64,000 bases of DNA from HKCCE3408 sp039183205 (lineage in GTDB: Bacteria > Pseudomonadota > Alphaproteobacteria > Rhodobacterales > Rhodobacteraceae). Each line of letters begins with the position of its first letter. The first letter of the stretch is position 1. Both the position numbers and the translations under genes were made by a program. The stretch lies in NCBI GenBank assembly GCA_039183205.1, contig JBCDBR010000004.1, forward strand, positions 1 through 64,000, given 5' to 3'. A model generated the notes under the pieces. The model worked only from the letters and a program-made list of their open reading frames with translations, was not told where the DNA came from and made no database searches. Below are positions 8,396 to 15,549 of the stretch, piece by piece.

Positions 8396-9219
8396 AAGCC
8401 GTCGAATTCATAAAGGTAAGGAACGCCCACAGTTGCGCCATCGCCGCGGGCAAAGCTTGTCTGGCCGGTGATCAGCGAGCCATCGGGCAGTTCGATATGG
8501 GTCGCATCCCCTGTTAGGTCGATCTCGGTGATGTTGAGTTGGGCGAGGGTTTTGACCTCGGTCGTCCCGTCCGCCTTCGTCACCAGCACCTTGAACTTGG
8601 CGAAGTCTGCATCTGCGCTGGTCAGTTTGCCGTCGCCGTTGCTGTCAAACGCCGAGCGCAGCGCCTCGAGATCGCTCGACGCGCCCGGGTCCCACTCCGT
8701 GAACACATATTGCCGCGTCTCCGTGATCGCATCCCGCCCATCCGGGTCGAAGAACAACACCCCATCACCCGCGCCCGCCCAAGCCGTCTTGTGCTTCAGC
8801 CCAGAGTTCCCGCTGTCAACGTACCGCGCTGCCTCCGAAAGCTCCGTCAGGCGGATGCCCGTGCCGTCCAGGTCCAAAAGGATGGGGCTGACGCCTTCAT
8901 AGTCCGGATTAACCGGCAAACCCGGATCAGGCGTCCCATGGTTCTGATTGCCATTGCCGCCCTCCCAAACTCCGGCTGATTCCGAAGGATCGAAATAGCC
9001 AGTGGTGGTGTCCGAATTGAAATGGTCGTAGCCGCCGGATTTGTTGTGTCCGTTGCTCGGACCATATGAAGTTTCGTTGGCTCGCGCCGATATCGGGCCA
9101 GAGTCGTCAGCACTGCGTTCGTTGATCAAAGTTGTGGCTTGGCGTTTCAGATTGGCCAAATCCAAACCCAAGCTGGGGTCATGTGTCACATCGCGCGGTA
9201 AAGTGAGGTTTGGATGCAC
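8377..9219 (-). pseudogene. RTX-associated calcium-binding-type protein, truncated copy 2
   Basis: A 280-residue frame starting at a GTG directly after an in-frame stop. Its central and C-terminal parts belong to large RTX-type secreted proteins. These are the SPILLDLDGTGIRLTELSEAARY block, a TAWAGAGDGVLFFDPDGRDAI block, the calcium-loop-like FDSNGDGKLTSADADF, then VTKADGTTEVKTLAQLNITEIDLTG in pieces and IELPDGSLITGQTSFARGDG. From memory such proteins are normally more than a thousand residues long with export signals and continue past the last block. Here the sequence breaks off after GATVGV into a short unrelated tail. Both ends therefore look like recombination junctions. It may still be expressed. 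Confidence 0.7.
8431..8628 (-). repeat. Dispersed repeat of RTX-like C-terminal block, copy 2
   Basis: About 198 bases that closely match 10468-10664 in the same orientation, roughly 80-85 percent identical by eye. Both encode the KFKVLVTKADGTTEV ... GDATHIELPDG ... ITGQT ... FARGDG block. The sequences diverge abruptly on both sides, so this marks a recombined or duplicated cassette boundary. Confidence 0.8.
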
Positions 9220-9958
9220 GTCCTATAAGCCCTGATTTGATAATCAATTCATCAAAGTATGAGGGTGTAGGCAGTGATCCAACTGCCGACCAATCATAGA
9301 GACCAGTAACATATTCTCCGTAGCCACTGAAATCCGAGAGAACCTGAATCTCCCAAGAGTGCCCAAACGAAACGTAGGGTGTAAGGGCAGCGGGCAACGC
9401 GGCCGGAGGGGTGCCTTTGAAGGTTATCGAAGCAACGGGGCCAAAACCGTATTCGCCTGAAGTCCTCAAGCCAACAAATGCGGAGTTCCCTCCGGGTGTT
9501 GGAGTACCCACCCCAAGATCAACAGTTTGAACACCTGATGATAAATCTTCTGTAATTCTCATTCGCCCCACGCCGTTCGCGACGAGAAGACTGCCCCTCA
9601 TTGCTCCGGGGACATCGGGCATTGTCCCTTCGGAAATTGCCTCCAAAACCTCCGGAAGGTGTTCAGTGAATTCAGGCCCTGAAAGACGATATTCTACTTC
9701 GCCTCTGACCCCTGGAACCGGTGAGGGAATGGACACACGTGCTAGCGCAACGCCAGTCACGCTGGCATGAACTCCATCGGCACCGATCGATGCATAGGCC
9801 AAATCAAACTCGAACCTTCCTGACGAGAACTGGCTTGGTTCCAATTGCGTGCTTGCGATAACGTCAAGCGCATGGGTTTCGTGACCAGCTGCCACTATCC
9901 CGTTTGCACCAGGCTCACGTGCTGACGACACGGTTCTGATCGGGAAGTTGCTCGACAT
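9179..9958 (-). CDS. Hypothetical protein of island cassette (259 residues)
   Basis: An ATG start preceded by GGAGTAGAGTAAC. The protein has no signal peptide or membrane segment. It is rich in Gly, Ser, Val and short beta-like stretches (EVEYRLSGPEF, GSLLVANGVGRMRITEDL, VQTVDLGVGTPTPGG, FGPVASITFKGTPP), ending with an aromatic segment (SGYGEYVTGLYDWSAVG). No family is recognised. Its last 41 bases overlap the RTX-like fragment in another frame, and since that fragment begins right at a junction, the C-terminus (IGRASKPHFTARCDT) may be foreign. It follows the 124-residue frame by 6 bases. Confidence 0.5.
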   Translation of the reverse strand: MSSNFPIRTVSSAREPGANGIVAAGHETHALDVIASTQLEPSQFSSGRFEFDLAYASIGADGVHASVTGVALARVSIPSPVPGVRGEVEYRLSGPEFTEHLPEVLEAISEGTMPDVPGAMRGSLLVANGVGRMRITEDLSSGVQTVDLGVGTPTPGGNSAFVGLRTSGEYGFGPVASITFKGTPPAALPAALTPYVSFGHSWEIQVLSDFSGYGEYVTGLYDWSAVGSLPTPSYFDELIIKSGLIGRASKPHFTARCDT

Positions 9959-9964
9959 GTTACT

Positions 9965-10339
9965 CTACTCCAGTCCAAAAAAAGCTTTGATGTCGGTGAC
10001 TTGACGATCAGTCAGCTCATGAAATCCACCGTCGCCGCTGCCTGTTTTGAATTGCCAGACTCCAGCAGTCACTTGCAATTTGAGTCCGGGCTGCACGACC
10101 TCCCAACTTTCCAGTCGAGACCCGGATTGGCCTGAAATAAAGGCCCTAATTTGTCTTAGAAATTCGTGCTCAATGAAATGCCACTCAACACCTACCCCCA
10201 CGGTCCTCAAAATGAACGGGTATCTTTGACTGCGGCAGGAAATCGCCACCATCCGAGGCGAAATTTCCGCCGCAGCGAAGGGTTTGTGATAGGCAAAAAC
10301 CAGGCGTTCTATAATTGGAACTTTGTCGAGATTTTTCAC
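9965..10339 (-). CDS. Possible displaced cargo domain, frame-shifted from RTX-like fragment
   Basis: A 124-residue frame opening at a GTG with poor Shine-Dalgarno support. The same frame stays open upstream without any ATG back to a run of seven C (minus strand) at 10397-10391, adding DAWKLWGNFSGEHWIETV. This suggests the segment was the C-terminal part of the protein whose upstream portion is the RTX-like fragment at 10336-10821, now separated by a one-base frame difference at the C-run. The sequence (IERLVFAYHKPFAAAEI, GVEWHFIEHEFLRQIRAFI, HELTDRQVTDIKAFFGLE) is soluble and not recognised. Confidence 0.45.
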   Translation of the reverse strand: MKNLDKVPIIERLVFAYHKPFAAAEISPRMVAISCRSQRYPFILRTVGVGVEWHFIEHEFLRQIRAFISGQSGSRLESWEVVQPGLKLQVTAGVWQFKTGSGDGGFHELTDRQVTDIKAFFGLE

Positions 10340-10821
10340 AGTTTCAATCCAGTGCTCACCAGAGAAATTACCCCATAGCTTCCAAGCATCGGGGGGGTGC
10401 TGATGACCGTTTCCTCGACGCGGTAGCCCATGGTCTCCGAGACCAGCGTGGCATCCGCCACCGTGACCGTCGTGCCATCGCCGCGGGCAAAGATCGTTTG
10501 GCCCGTGATCAGCGGACCATCGGGCAGCTCGATATGCGTGGCATCTCCGCCGAAGTCGATCTCGGTGATGTTGAGCTGCACGAGGGTTTCGACTTCCGTC
10601 GTGCCATCCGCCTTCGTGACAAGCACTTTGAACTTGGCAAACTCCGCATCCGCGCGCGTCAGTGTACGGCGCGTCTCGGCCATCGGCATCCTGGCGTCGA
10701 ATTGTTCAGTCATCCCGATGATCGTTGCTTCTGTGAAGCGGCTCTTTCGTCTGCATTTGCTCTGTCCAAAATGTGCGCAAACTCGACACTCCACCGAGGT
10801 ATGTTTCGGGGGGCAAGTCAC
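10336..10821 (-). pseudogene. Chimera of IS3 orfA start and RTX-like fragment, copy 1
   Basis: A 161-residue frame made of unrelated parts. The first third carries the N-terminal signature of an IS3-family OrfA (KSRFTEATIIGMTEQFDARM, normally followed by PTAE and a helix-turn-helix). At about 10664 it switches in frame into the RTX-like block (TRADAEFAKFKVLVTKADG, IELPDGPLITGQTIFARGDG), continuing three dozen residues further than copy 2 (TVADATLVSETMGYRVEET) before running into the C7 tract. No complete domain is left, so function is unlikely. Confidence 0.7.
10468..10664 (-). repeat. Dispersed repeat of RTX-like C-terminal block, copy 1
   Basis: Matches 8431-8628 in the same orientation, about 1.8 kb apart between copies. 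Homologous recombination between the two direct copies would delete the intervening unknown genes. Confidence 0.8.
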
Positions 10822-10910
10822 ACGCCATGCCTTTATGTGCCATTCCTATCCAGACCATCGCGGTCGCAAAGGACATCAAGTTTGTTCCAGTCTGACCCGT
10901 CAGGGGGCAG
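10650..10910 (-). mobile_element. IS3-family insertion sequence debris
   Basis: On the minus strand the stretch TGACTTGCCCCCCGAAACATA (in two pieces) resembles an IS3-type terminus, and about 60 bases later the OrfA N-terminus KSRFTEATIIG begins, cut after about 25 codons. About 100 bases upstream a second CTGCCCCCTGACGGG motif in the same orientation lies exactly at the 3' end of the 202-residue gene, suggesting a second, nested terminus. No DDE transposase remains in the window. Confidence 0.6.
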
Positions 10911-11508
10911 CCGCACCACAACCTCCGGCTCGGTCTGCAAATTGCATGAGACCCTGGCCCACGGATAACAGAAGGCTGTCTTCCCGCGCTAAAACCAGTT
11001 GACCCGCATAAAGGCAGTAAAAGTCTCTTCCATAGGGACCGATTTGCGCCACGAGCTCTGCCTCGTCGCAGCGTTGGCGCTGGATACAGGTTTCAACCTG
11101 GTCGAAGTAAGAGGCGATACTGACGATGGCGGCGGAGATATCTCGCGCATTTTCAGGTTGCGCGTCAATCACAGTGTCCACAAACTGATCGACGAACGAT
11201 CGCGCACGCGGCGCGTTCAGAATGCTCACATCGACATCTGACCAAAGCTCAAACAAGACGAGGCGCGCGTCGCTGATGGCTTCGTTGTAGAAGAGTTCGA
11301 TCTGACGGTCGGCCGCATTGGTCTTCTGGCGTTGCAGGTCTTGCAAAAATCCCCACACCGCAAGCCCAAGCGTGATCGGTACCACCACATTTGCGACCGC
11401 TTGCGTCCAACCAACGATGGCCTCACGTCGCCGCACACGCGCTGTACGCCGGATGGTGATAACCTCAGGCTCCGCCTCATGCGGTTGGGGGTCTTCGTTT
11501 TCAGCCAC
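10900..11508 (-). CDS. Single-pass membrane protein of unknown function
   Basis: A 202-residue protein. It has a charged cytoplasmic N-terminus (ITIRRTARVRRREAIVGW), one membrane segment near residues 36-56 (VANVVVPITLGLAVWGFLQD), then an alpha-helical, acidic region (IELFYNEAISDARLVLFEL) with four cysteines in the C-terminal half. The ATG at 11508 overlaps the stop of the preceding secreted protein by 8 bases, so the two are translationally coupled. Its last residues (GGCGAAAP) coincide with a putative IS terminus, so the natural C-terminus may be lost. No family is recognised with confidence. Confidence 0.6.
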   Translation of the reverse strand: MAENEDPQPHEAEPEVITIRRTARVRRREAIVGWTQAVANVVVPITLGLAVWGFLQDLQRQKTNAADRQIELFYNEAISDARLVLFELWSDVDVSILNAPRARSFVDQFVDTVIDAQPENARDISAAIVSIASYFDQVETCIQRQRCDEAELVAQIGPYGRDFYCLYAGQLVLAREDSLLLSVGQGLMQFADRAGGCGAAAP

Positions 11509-11872
11509 AGGGATCGTACGGCAAAAGGACTGTTTCTGCGCTCAGGTCCAGCGGCAGGCCGCGCAGACATCCAAGCTCAGCGCGAGAAAAGAAAATGACG
11601 TCGTCGATTGTTCTGCCCTCAGGCAACACTGTAACGCGAGGCTGGGCGCCGCTGTTCTGCTGCATCATTCCCAAGGCGATATCGGTATCGGCCTCAGGGC
11701 ATGCTGGTAGGACGACAACAACGGGATCGCCCGATGTGCCCGACAGATAGCTGTCAATGTGCTGTATCAGACAGGCTGCACGTGCAGAGTCTACGACCCA
11801 GCTATCTTGCGCATGCGATGCGGTGCCGAACAGCGCGAGAGAGACGGAAATTGAAAAAGAAATTGGCGTCAT
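11501..11872 (-). CDS. Small secreted cysteine-containing protein
   Basis: A 123-residue protein with a signal peptide (MTPISFSISVSLALFGTASHAQ, cleavage after AHA). The mature part contains four cysteines (AACLIQH, LPACPEAD, LGCLRGLP, YDPCG), probably two disulfides in the periplasm. It lies between the ClpP-like gene (39-base gap) and the membrane-protein gene (8-base overlap), suggesting a three-gene operon. No family recognised. Confidence 0.6.
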   Translation of the reverse strand: MTPISFSISVSLALFGTASHAQDSWVVDSARAACLIQHIDSYLSGTSGDPVVVVLPACPEADTDIALGMMQQNSGAQPRVTVLPEGRTIDDVIFFSRAELGCLRGLPLDLSAETVLLPYDPCG

Positions 11873-11911
11873 GGCCGTTAGCTAAATCCAAAGCGAGTAT
11901 CCACACAAGCC

Positions 11912-12997
11912 TTAAGGGTAACGCACGCGCGGTAGGTCCGAGATCAGCATCTCTGGCGGATAGCGAAACAATGGGGGTGCCAGGTTGTTGGTTATATTCG
12001 CAGATTGCAAATCGTCGATCGTCGCCTGCGGCGAGCCATTGGTATAATTTACACCGAGTTGCACCACATTGCTTTGCCCTGCGATGGCGCCAAAGAAAAG
12101 CATCTCGACAACGCAGTATGTGTTGTATTCGAACTCGACCGTCTGAACATGTGCGTATCGGGCCGGGATCCCGACGGACCTGCCGTCCACAAATTGGAAT
12201 TGGCCGGCCCATTCAGATTGCCGTTGAGCAAAGTAACTGCCGTGTCCCTGGCTTCTTTCAATGACGCTGTTTCCCGCATCCCAAATCTCAAAATGGTCAC
12301 ACAGTCTTGCAAGTTCGGTACGCGTTGCAAAGGTCTCAACGCCCGGTGCAGGAACCTGAATTCGCCATCGCGCAACATCATCAACCGTTTCGACGAGGTA
12401 CATGTCTGAGGGTGGCGTTTCGATGATCGTCTGCAACAACGAAAGCTGAATGTCGAAGTCTTCCGCTTCCTGCATCAAGCTACCCAATGCCGCCAAAGCT
12501 TGGCCGTAGGAGTTCTGTAGCAGCGAGGCTGGCACGAGGTTATCACCTCCCACTTCAAGTCTCGGCGCGTGGAAACCCAGTTGCCCGCCCGGGTGCAATA
12601 CGCGCCTGGTCTCGTTCAAAGATGCTTCGTTTACGAAGTTGCCGCCCAAGAACGCAATCGCACATGCCGACAGACAGCGATTGCCATCCTCCACGACCGT
12701 GCTGATCGCTTGGTCATGGAAGTAGCGCATCAGCTCGACGCCTTCGGCGAAGGACCCGCCCTCGCTATTAAGAGAAATGGCGATTGAGGTGAGCGCGTTC
12801 GGAGAGTGATTTGGGAGCATAGCGCCGAGCTGCTGGGAAAGACGGCCGGTGTCGCCGGCGACAATTTCGCCCGTCAGGCTCAGATGCACCTCGACGCTGA
12901 AATAATCATGTTCGAAGGAGACCGAAACGACCTCAAGTTCCGCCGAATATGCATGAAGAGGCCAGATCGCAAACAAGATCAGATTGAATTGACGCAT
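11912..12997 (-). CDS. Periplasmic ClpP-like protein (COG3904 type)
   Basis: A 361-residue exported protein. The ATG at 12997 is chosen because it opens a signal peptide (MRQFNLILFAIWPLHAYSA); the 25 extra codons upstream look untranslated. The middle has the ClpP/crotonase-like fold of COG3904: ISLNSEGGSFAEGVELMRYF, then NRCLSACAIAFLGG where the Ser of CLSAC sits at the nucleophile position, then GGQLGFHAPRL with a histidine. The C-terminal 150 residues are unrelated and Gln/Asn-rich. Proteolytic activity is not established for this group. It is the first gene of a probable operon with the two downstream unknown genes. Confidence 0.65.
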   Translation of the reverse strand: MRQFNLILFAIWPLHAYSAELEVVSVSFEHDYFSVEVHLSLTGEIVAGDTGRLSQQLGAMLPNHSPNALTSIAISLNSEGGSFAEGVELMRYFHDQAISTVVEDGNRCLSACAIAFLGGNFVNEASLNETRRVLHPGGQLGFHAPRLEVGGDNLVPASLLQNSYGQALAALGSLMQEAEDFDIQLSLLQTIIETPPSDMYLVETVDDVARWRIQVPAPGVETFATRTELARLCDHFEIWDAGNSVIERSQGHGSYFAQRQSEWAGQFQFVDGRSVGIPARYAHVQTVEFEYNTYCVVEMLFFGAIAGQSNVVQLGVNYTNGSPQATIDDLQSANITNNLAPPLFRYPPEMLISDLPRVRYP

Positions 12998-13766
12998 ACG
13001 CGGAACACACCAGATTTCGCGCCGAAGATCGAGCCATTTTGTGATAGCAAGCCGGTCAACACCTGGCCGCATTCATCAATGAGGACGGTGATGCGCTGCG
13101 TGTCTGGCGATCATGACTTCCTGCGCATCGCCGAGACAATGGCCAACTTGATGACATGGCCATATCCAAAGATGAACTCCGCATACGCGCAGAAAGAGAG
13201 CGGCCAGGCCGGACCCCTGGCCAGCAGGTCCGTTTGGTGCGGCTCGGCTTGATGGCAACGTGCCGTCACGAGCTCTGCATCGGATCGGCCGCGACCTCTG
13301 GTCCGCTCTCTGATCCGATATTTCCCGCTTTGCCTAAACAGGCGTGTATAACGCGCGTCGAGAATGTCATCGGCTCTGATCTTGGGGCGCGGTGGCCAAG
13401 CTGGGGTGGCGCAACCAGACGAAGGCGCGCTGAATTCCAGATCGCCTCTATAATCCGCAACGAAACCTTTACCACTCCGCATACCCTTGCATCCGTCAAT
13501 CACGTCCGGCATCGGCTTGAGAACCTCAGCTCAGCTCTCCAATTCCAAGACCAACCCTGCGTAGATCGGTTGGTTGGCGTCGCTTCTTGCGTTTTTGGCC
13601 CGGTTTTTGCTGCGTGCAGAAAGCTCTGCCAGCCGCGCGCGGGCAGGCTACGGCTGTGGCGATGTCGGTTTTTGCAACCGAACTTCGCAATTCGGCACGC
13701 CTAGGCCGCATCGGCGCGCGCATGGTGGTCCTGCAACAGCCTATGCAACGACAAAGGAATACCCCA
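12998..13766. other. Gene-poor stretch at island edge
   Basis: About 770 bases between the divergent ClpP-like and mttB-like genes. Several overlapping frames of 60-180 codons exist on both strands, but none has a ribosome binding site, a recognised motif or coherent codon use. No complete mobile element was recognised. The last 50 bases hold the AAAGGA site of the mttB-like gene. It probably represents decayed accessory DNA plus promoters. Confidence 0.5.
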
Positions 13767-15323
13767 ATGAGCGACGCGGCAACCCGTCCACGCAGCCGTG
13801 CTGGCGGCCGGCAGGCCCGGCGCGCGCTCCGCATGGCCCGCGACGTCACGATGCTGCCCGGTCTCAACCGCGCCTTGCCGCTTTGCGAGGTGATGGATGG
13901 GGCGCAGGTGGAGCTGATCGACGCGGCCTCCATGGACATCTTGGAAAATGTCGGCGTTGTGTTCCGCGATCCCTTAGCCTTGCAGCACTGGCGCGAAGCC
14001 GGAGCGAAAATAGCCGATGAGACGGTTTATCTCGATCGAGGCCTGGTGCGCGATCTTGTGGCGTCGATCCCTGAAACCTTTACCTACCATGCCCGCAACC
14101 CGGACAAGAACGTCCGTCTGGGCGGCGGGCATTCCGTTTTTGTGCCGATGACCGGGGCGCCGTATTTGCGCGATCTTGATGATGTCCGGCGCAACCCGAC
14201 TCTGGATGATCTTGCGATGTTTCACAAGCTGTCGCACATGTTGCCGGCCTTGCATTCCTCTGCCCACCACATTGTGGAGCCTTATGACCACCCCATAAGC
14301 CAACGACATCTGCGCATCACCTATTCGTCGATGAAATATTCCGACAAGATGTTCATGGGTATGACCACCAGTCCCAAAAATGCCGAAGACGTGCTTGAGA
14401 TGTGCGCGATTTTGTTCGGTGAGGCGTTTTTGGAGGACCATGCCGTCACCACCGGGAATTGCAACGGCAACAGCCCCCTTGTGTGGGACGAAACGATGCT
14501 GGGGGCGATGCGGGCGTTTTGTCGGCGCAACCAGCCTGTTTTGTGCTCGCCTTTCGTGCTGGGCGGGGCGAATACGCCGGCCTCTGTCCCGGCAACGGTC
14601 GCACAATTGAACGCCGAGGCGTTAAGCGCCATGGCTTATACCCAAGTGATCCGCCGCGGATGTCCGGCAATTTACGGGCATTACTTATCCACGGTGTCGA
14701 TGAAGTCGGGCGCACCAATGGCTGGCACGCCAGAGATCAGCCTGATGAACTTCATGATTGGGCAAATGGCGCGCCACTACGGCGTGCCGTGGCGGACCTC
14801 GAACACGTTAGGCGGGGCGAAAACCTTCGATGCGCAGGCGGGATATGAAAGTGCCACGACCCTGTCGTCGGTCCTGCATGCCGGGGCCAATTATATCTGG
14901 CACTCAGCCGGTTGGAACGAGGCCGGGATGCATTGCTCGGTTGCCAAATTCGTCGTCGATGCAGAGCAATGCGCAATGGCCTATCGGATGGCCGAAGGGC
15001 CCAAATGGGCGGATTTTTCTGAGGCGCTGGCGGCTGTGCCGGATGTCGGTCCGGGCGGGCATTACCTGGGTCATCCCCACACGCAGGACAACTTTCAAAC
15101 TGCGTTTTTCATGCCGGAGCTTTTCGACAACAATTCCATCGAGCAATGGGTCGCGGATGGCTCGAACGAGATCACGGCGCGGGCCTTAGAATTTGCCCGA
15201 ACGCTTTTGTCGGAATACCAAGAACCGACCTTGGATCCGGCCCGCAATGAGGCGCTCTTGGACTATATCGCGCGGCGCGAGCGCGAAATTCCAGCCGCTG
15301 AGGCGCTGAACCAGGAATATTAG
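13767..15323 (+). CDS. MttB-superfamily methyltransferase (non-pyrrolysine)
   Basis: A 518-residue TIM-barrel protein of the trimethylamine methyltransferase (MttB) superfamily. These enzymes pass a methyl group from a quaternary amine such as glycine betaine or a related betaine to a corrinoid protein. The ATG at 13767 follows AAAGGA. Recognisable segments are the basic N-terminus, VELIDAASMDILENVGVVF, GGHSVFVPMTGAPYLRDL, NCNGNSPLVWDETMLGAM, STVSMKSGAPMAGTPEISL and GPGGHYLGHPHTQDNFQ near residue 430. No in-frame TAG occurs, so it belongs to the pyrrolysine-free branch. No corrinoid protein or reductase gene is in the window. The egtD-like gene follows on the same strand. Confidence 0.85.
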   Translation: MSDAATRPRSRAGGRQARRALRMARDVTMLPGLNRALPLCEVMDGAQVELIDAASMDILENVGVVFRDPLALQHWREAGAKIADETVYLDRGLVRDLVASIPETFTYHARNPDKNVRLGGGHSVFVPMTGAPYLRDLDDVRRNPTLDDLAMFHKLSHMLPALHSSAHHIVEPYDHPISQRHLRITYSSMKYSDKMFMGMTTSPKNAEDVLEMCAILFGEAFLEDHAVTTGNCNGNSPLVWDETMLGAMRAFCRRNQPVLCSPFVLGGANTPASVPATVAQLNAEALSAMAYTQVIRRGCPAIYGHYLSTVSMKSGAPMAGTPEISLMNFMIGQMARHYGVPWRTSNTLGGAKTFDAQAGYESATTLSSVLHAGANYIWHSAGWNEAGMHCSVAKFVVDAEQCAMAYRMAEGPKWADFSEALAAVPDVGPGGHYLGHPHTQDNFQTAFFMPELFDNNSIEQWVADGSNEITARALEFARTLLSEYQEPTLDPARNEALLDYIARREREIPAAEALNQEY

Positions 15324-15492
15324 GCAGGCCGGTCTGGGCGCCACTCACGGCTTTGGCATGACATGCGGGCGTCACCTTCACGCGGGTTTGAGAAGGATTG
15401 CGCGGCCGCGCCCTTTCGCGATTTCGCCCAACGGCTACGTTTGGGAGACGCATATATTGGCGTCGCATTCCAGACAGGGGCATCTGAGGCAA

Positions 15493-15549
15493 ATGAACAG
15501 CAAAATACTTCTCGCGCCGCAGCCCGGCGGTGTGCGCCATGAAAGATAG
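15493..15549 (+). CDS. Possible 18-codon leader overlapping the egtD-like start
   Basis: A short frame (MNSKILLAPQPGGVRHER) with GAGGCAA just upstream of its ATG. Its TAG stop lies 8 bases past the A of the egtD-like ATG, so translation of the leader would pass through that start region. It may be chance; it is noted because the egtD-like gene itself lacks a good Shine-Dalgarno. Confidence 0.25.
   Translation: MNSKILLAPQPGGVRHER

Noticed and set aside
13111..13512. A 133-codon minus-strand frame, and a plus-strand frame at 13156-13704
   Set aside because: Neither has a ribosome binding site, a family match or sensible composition. I looked for transposase motifs and found none I could defend.
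13767..15323. Pyrrolysine-containing trimethylamine methyltransferase
   Set aside because: There is no in-frame TAG within the gene. It belongs to the pyrrolysine-free MttB superfamily.
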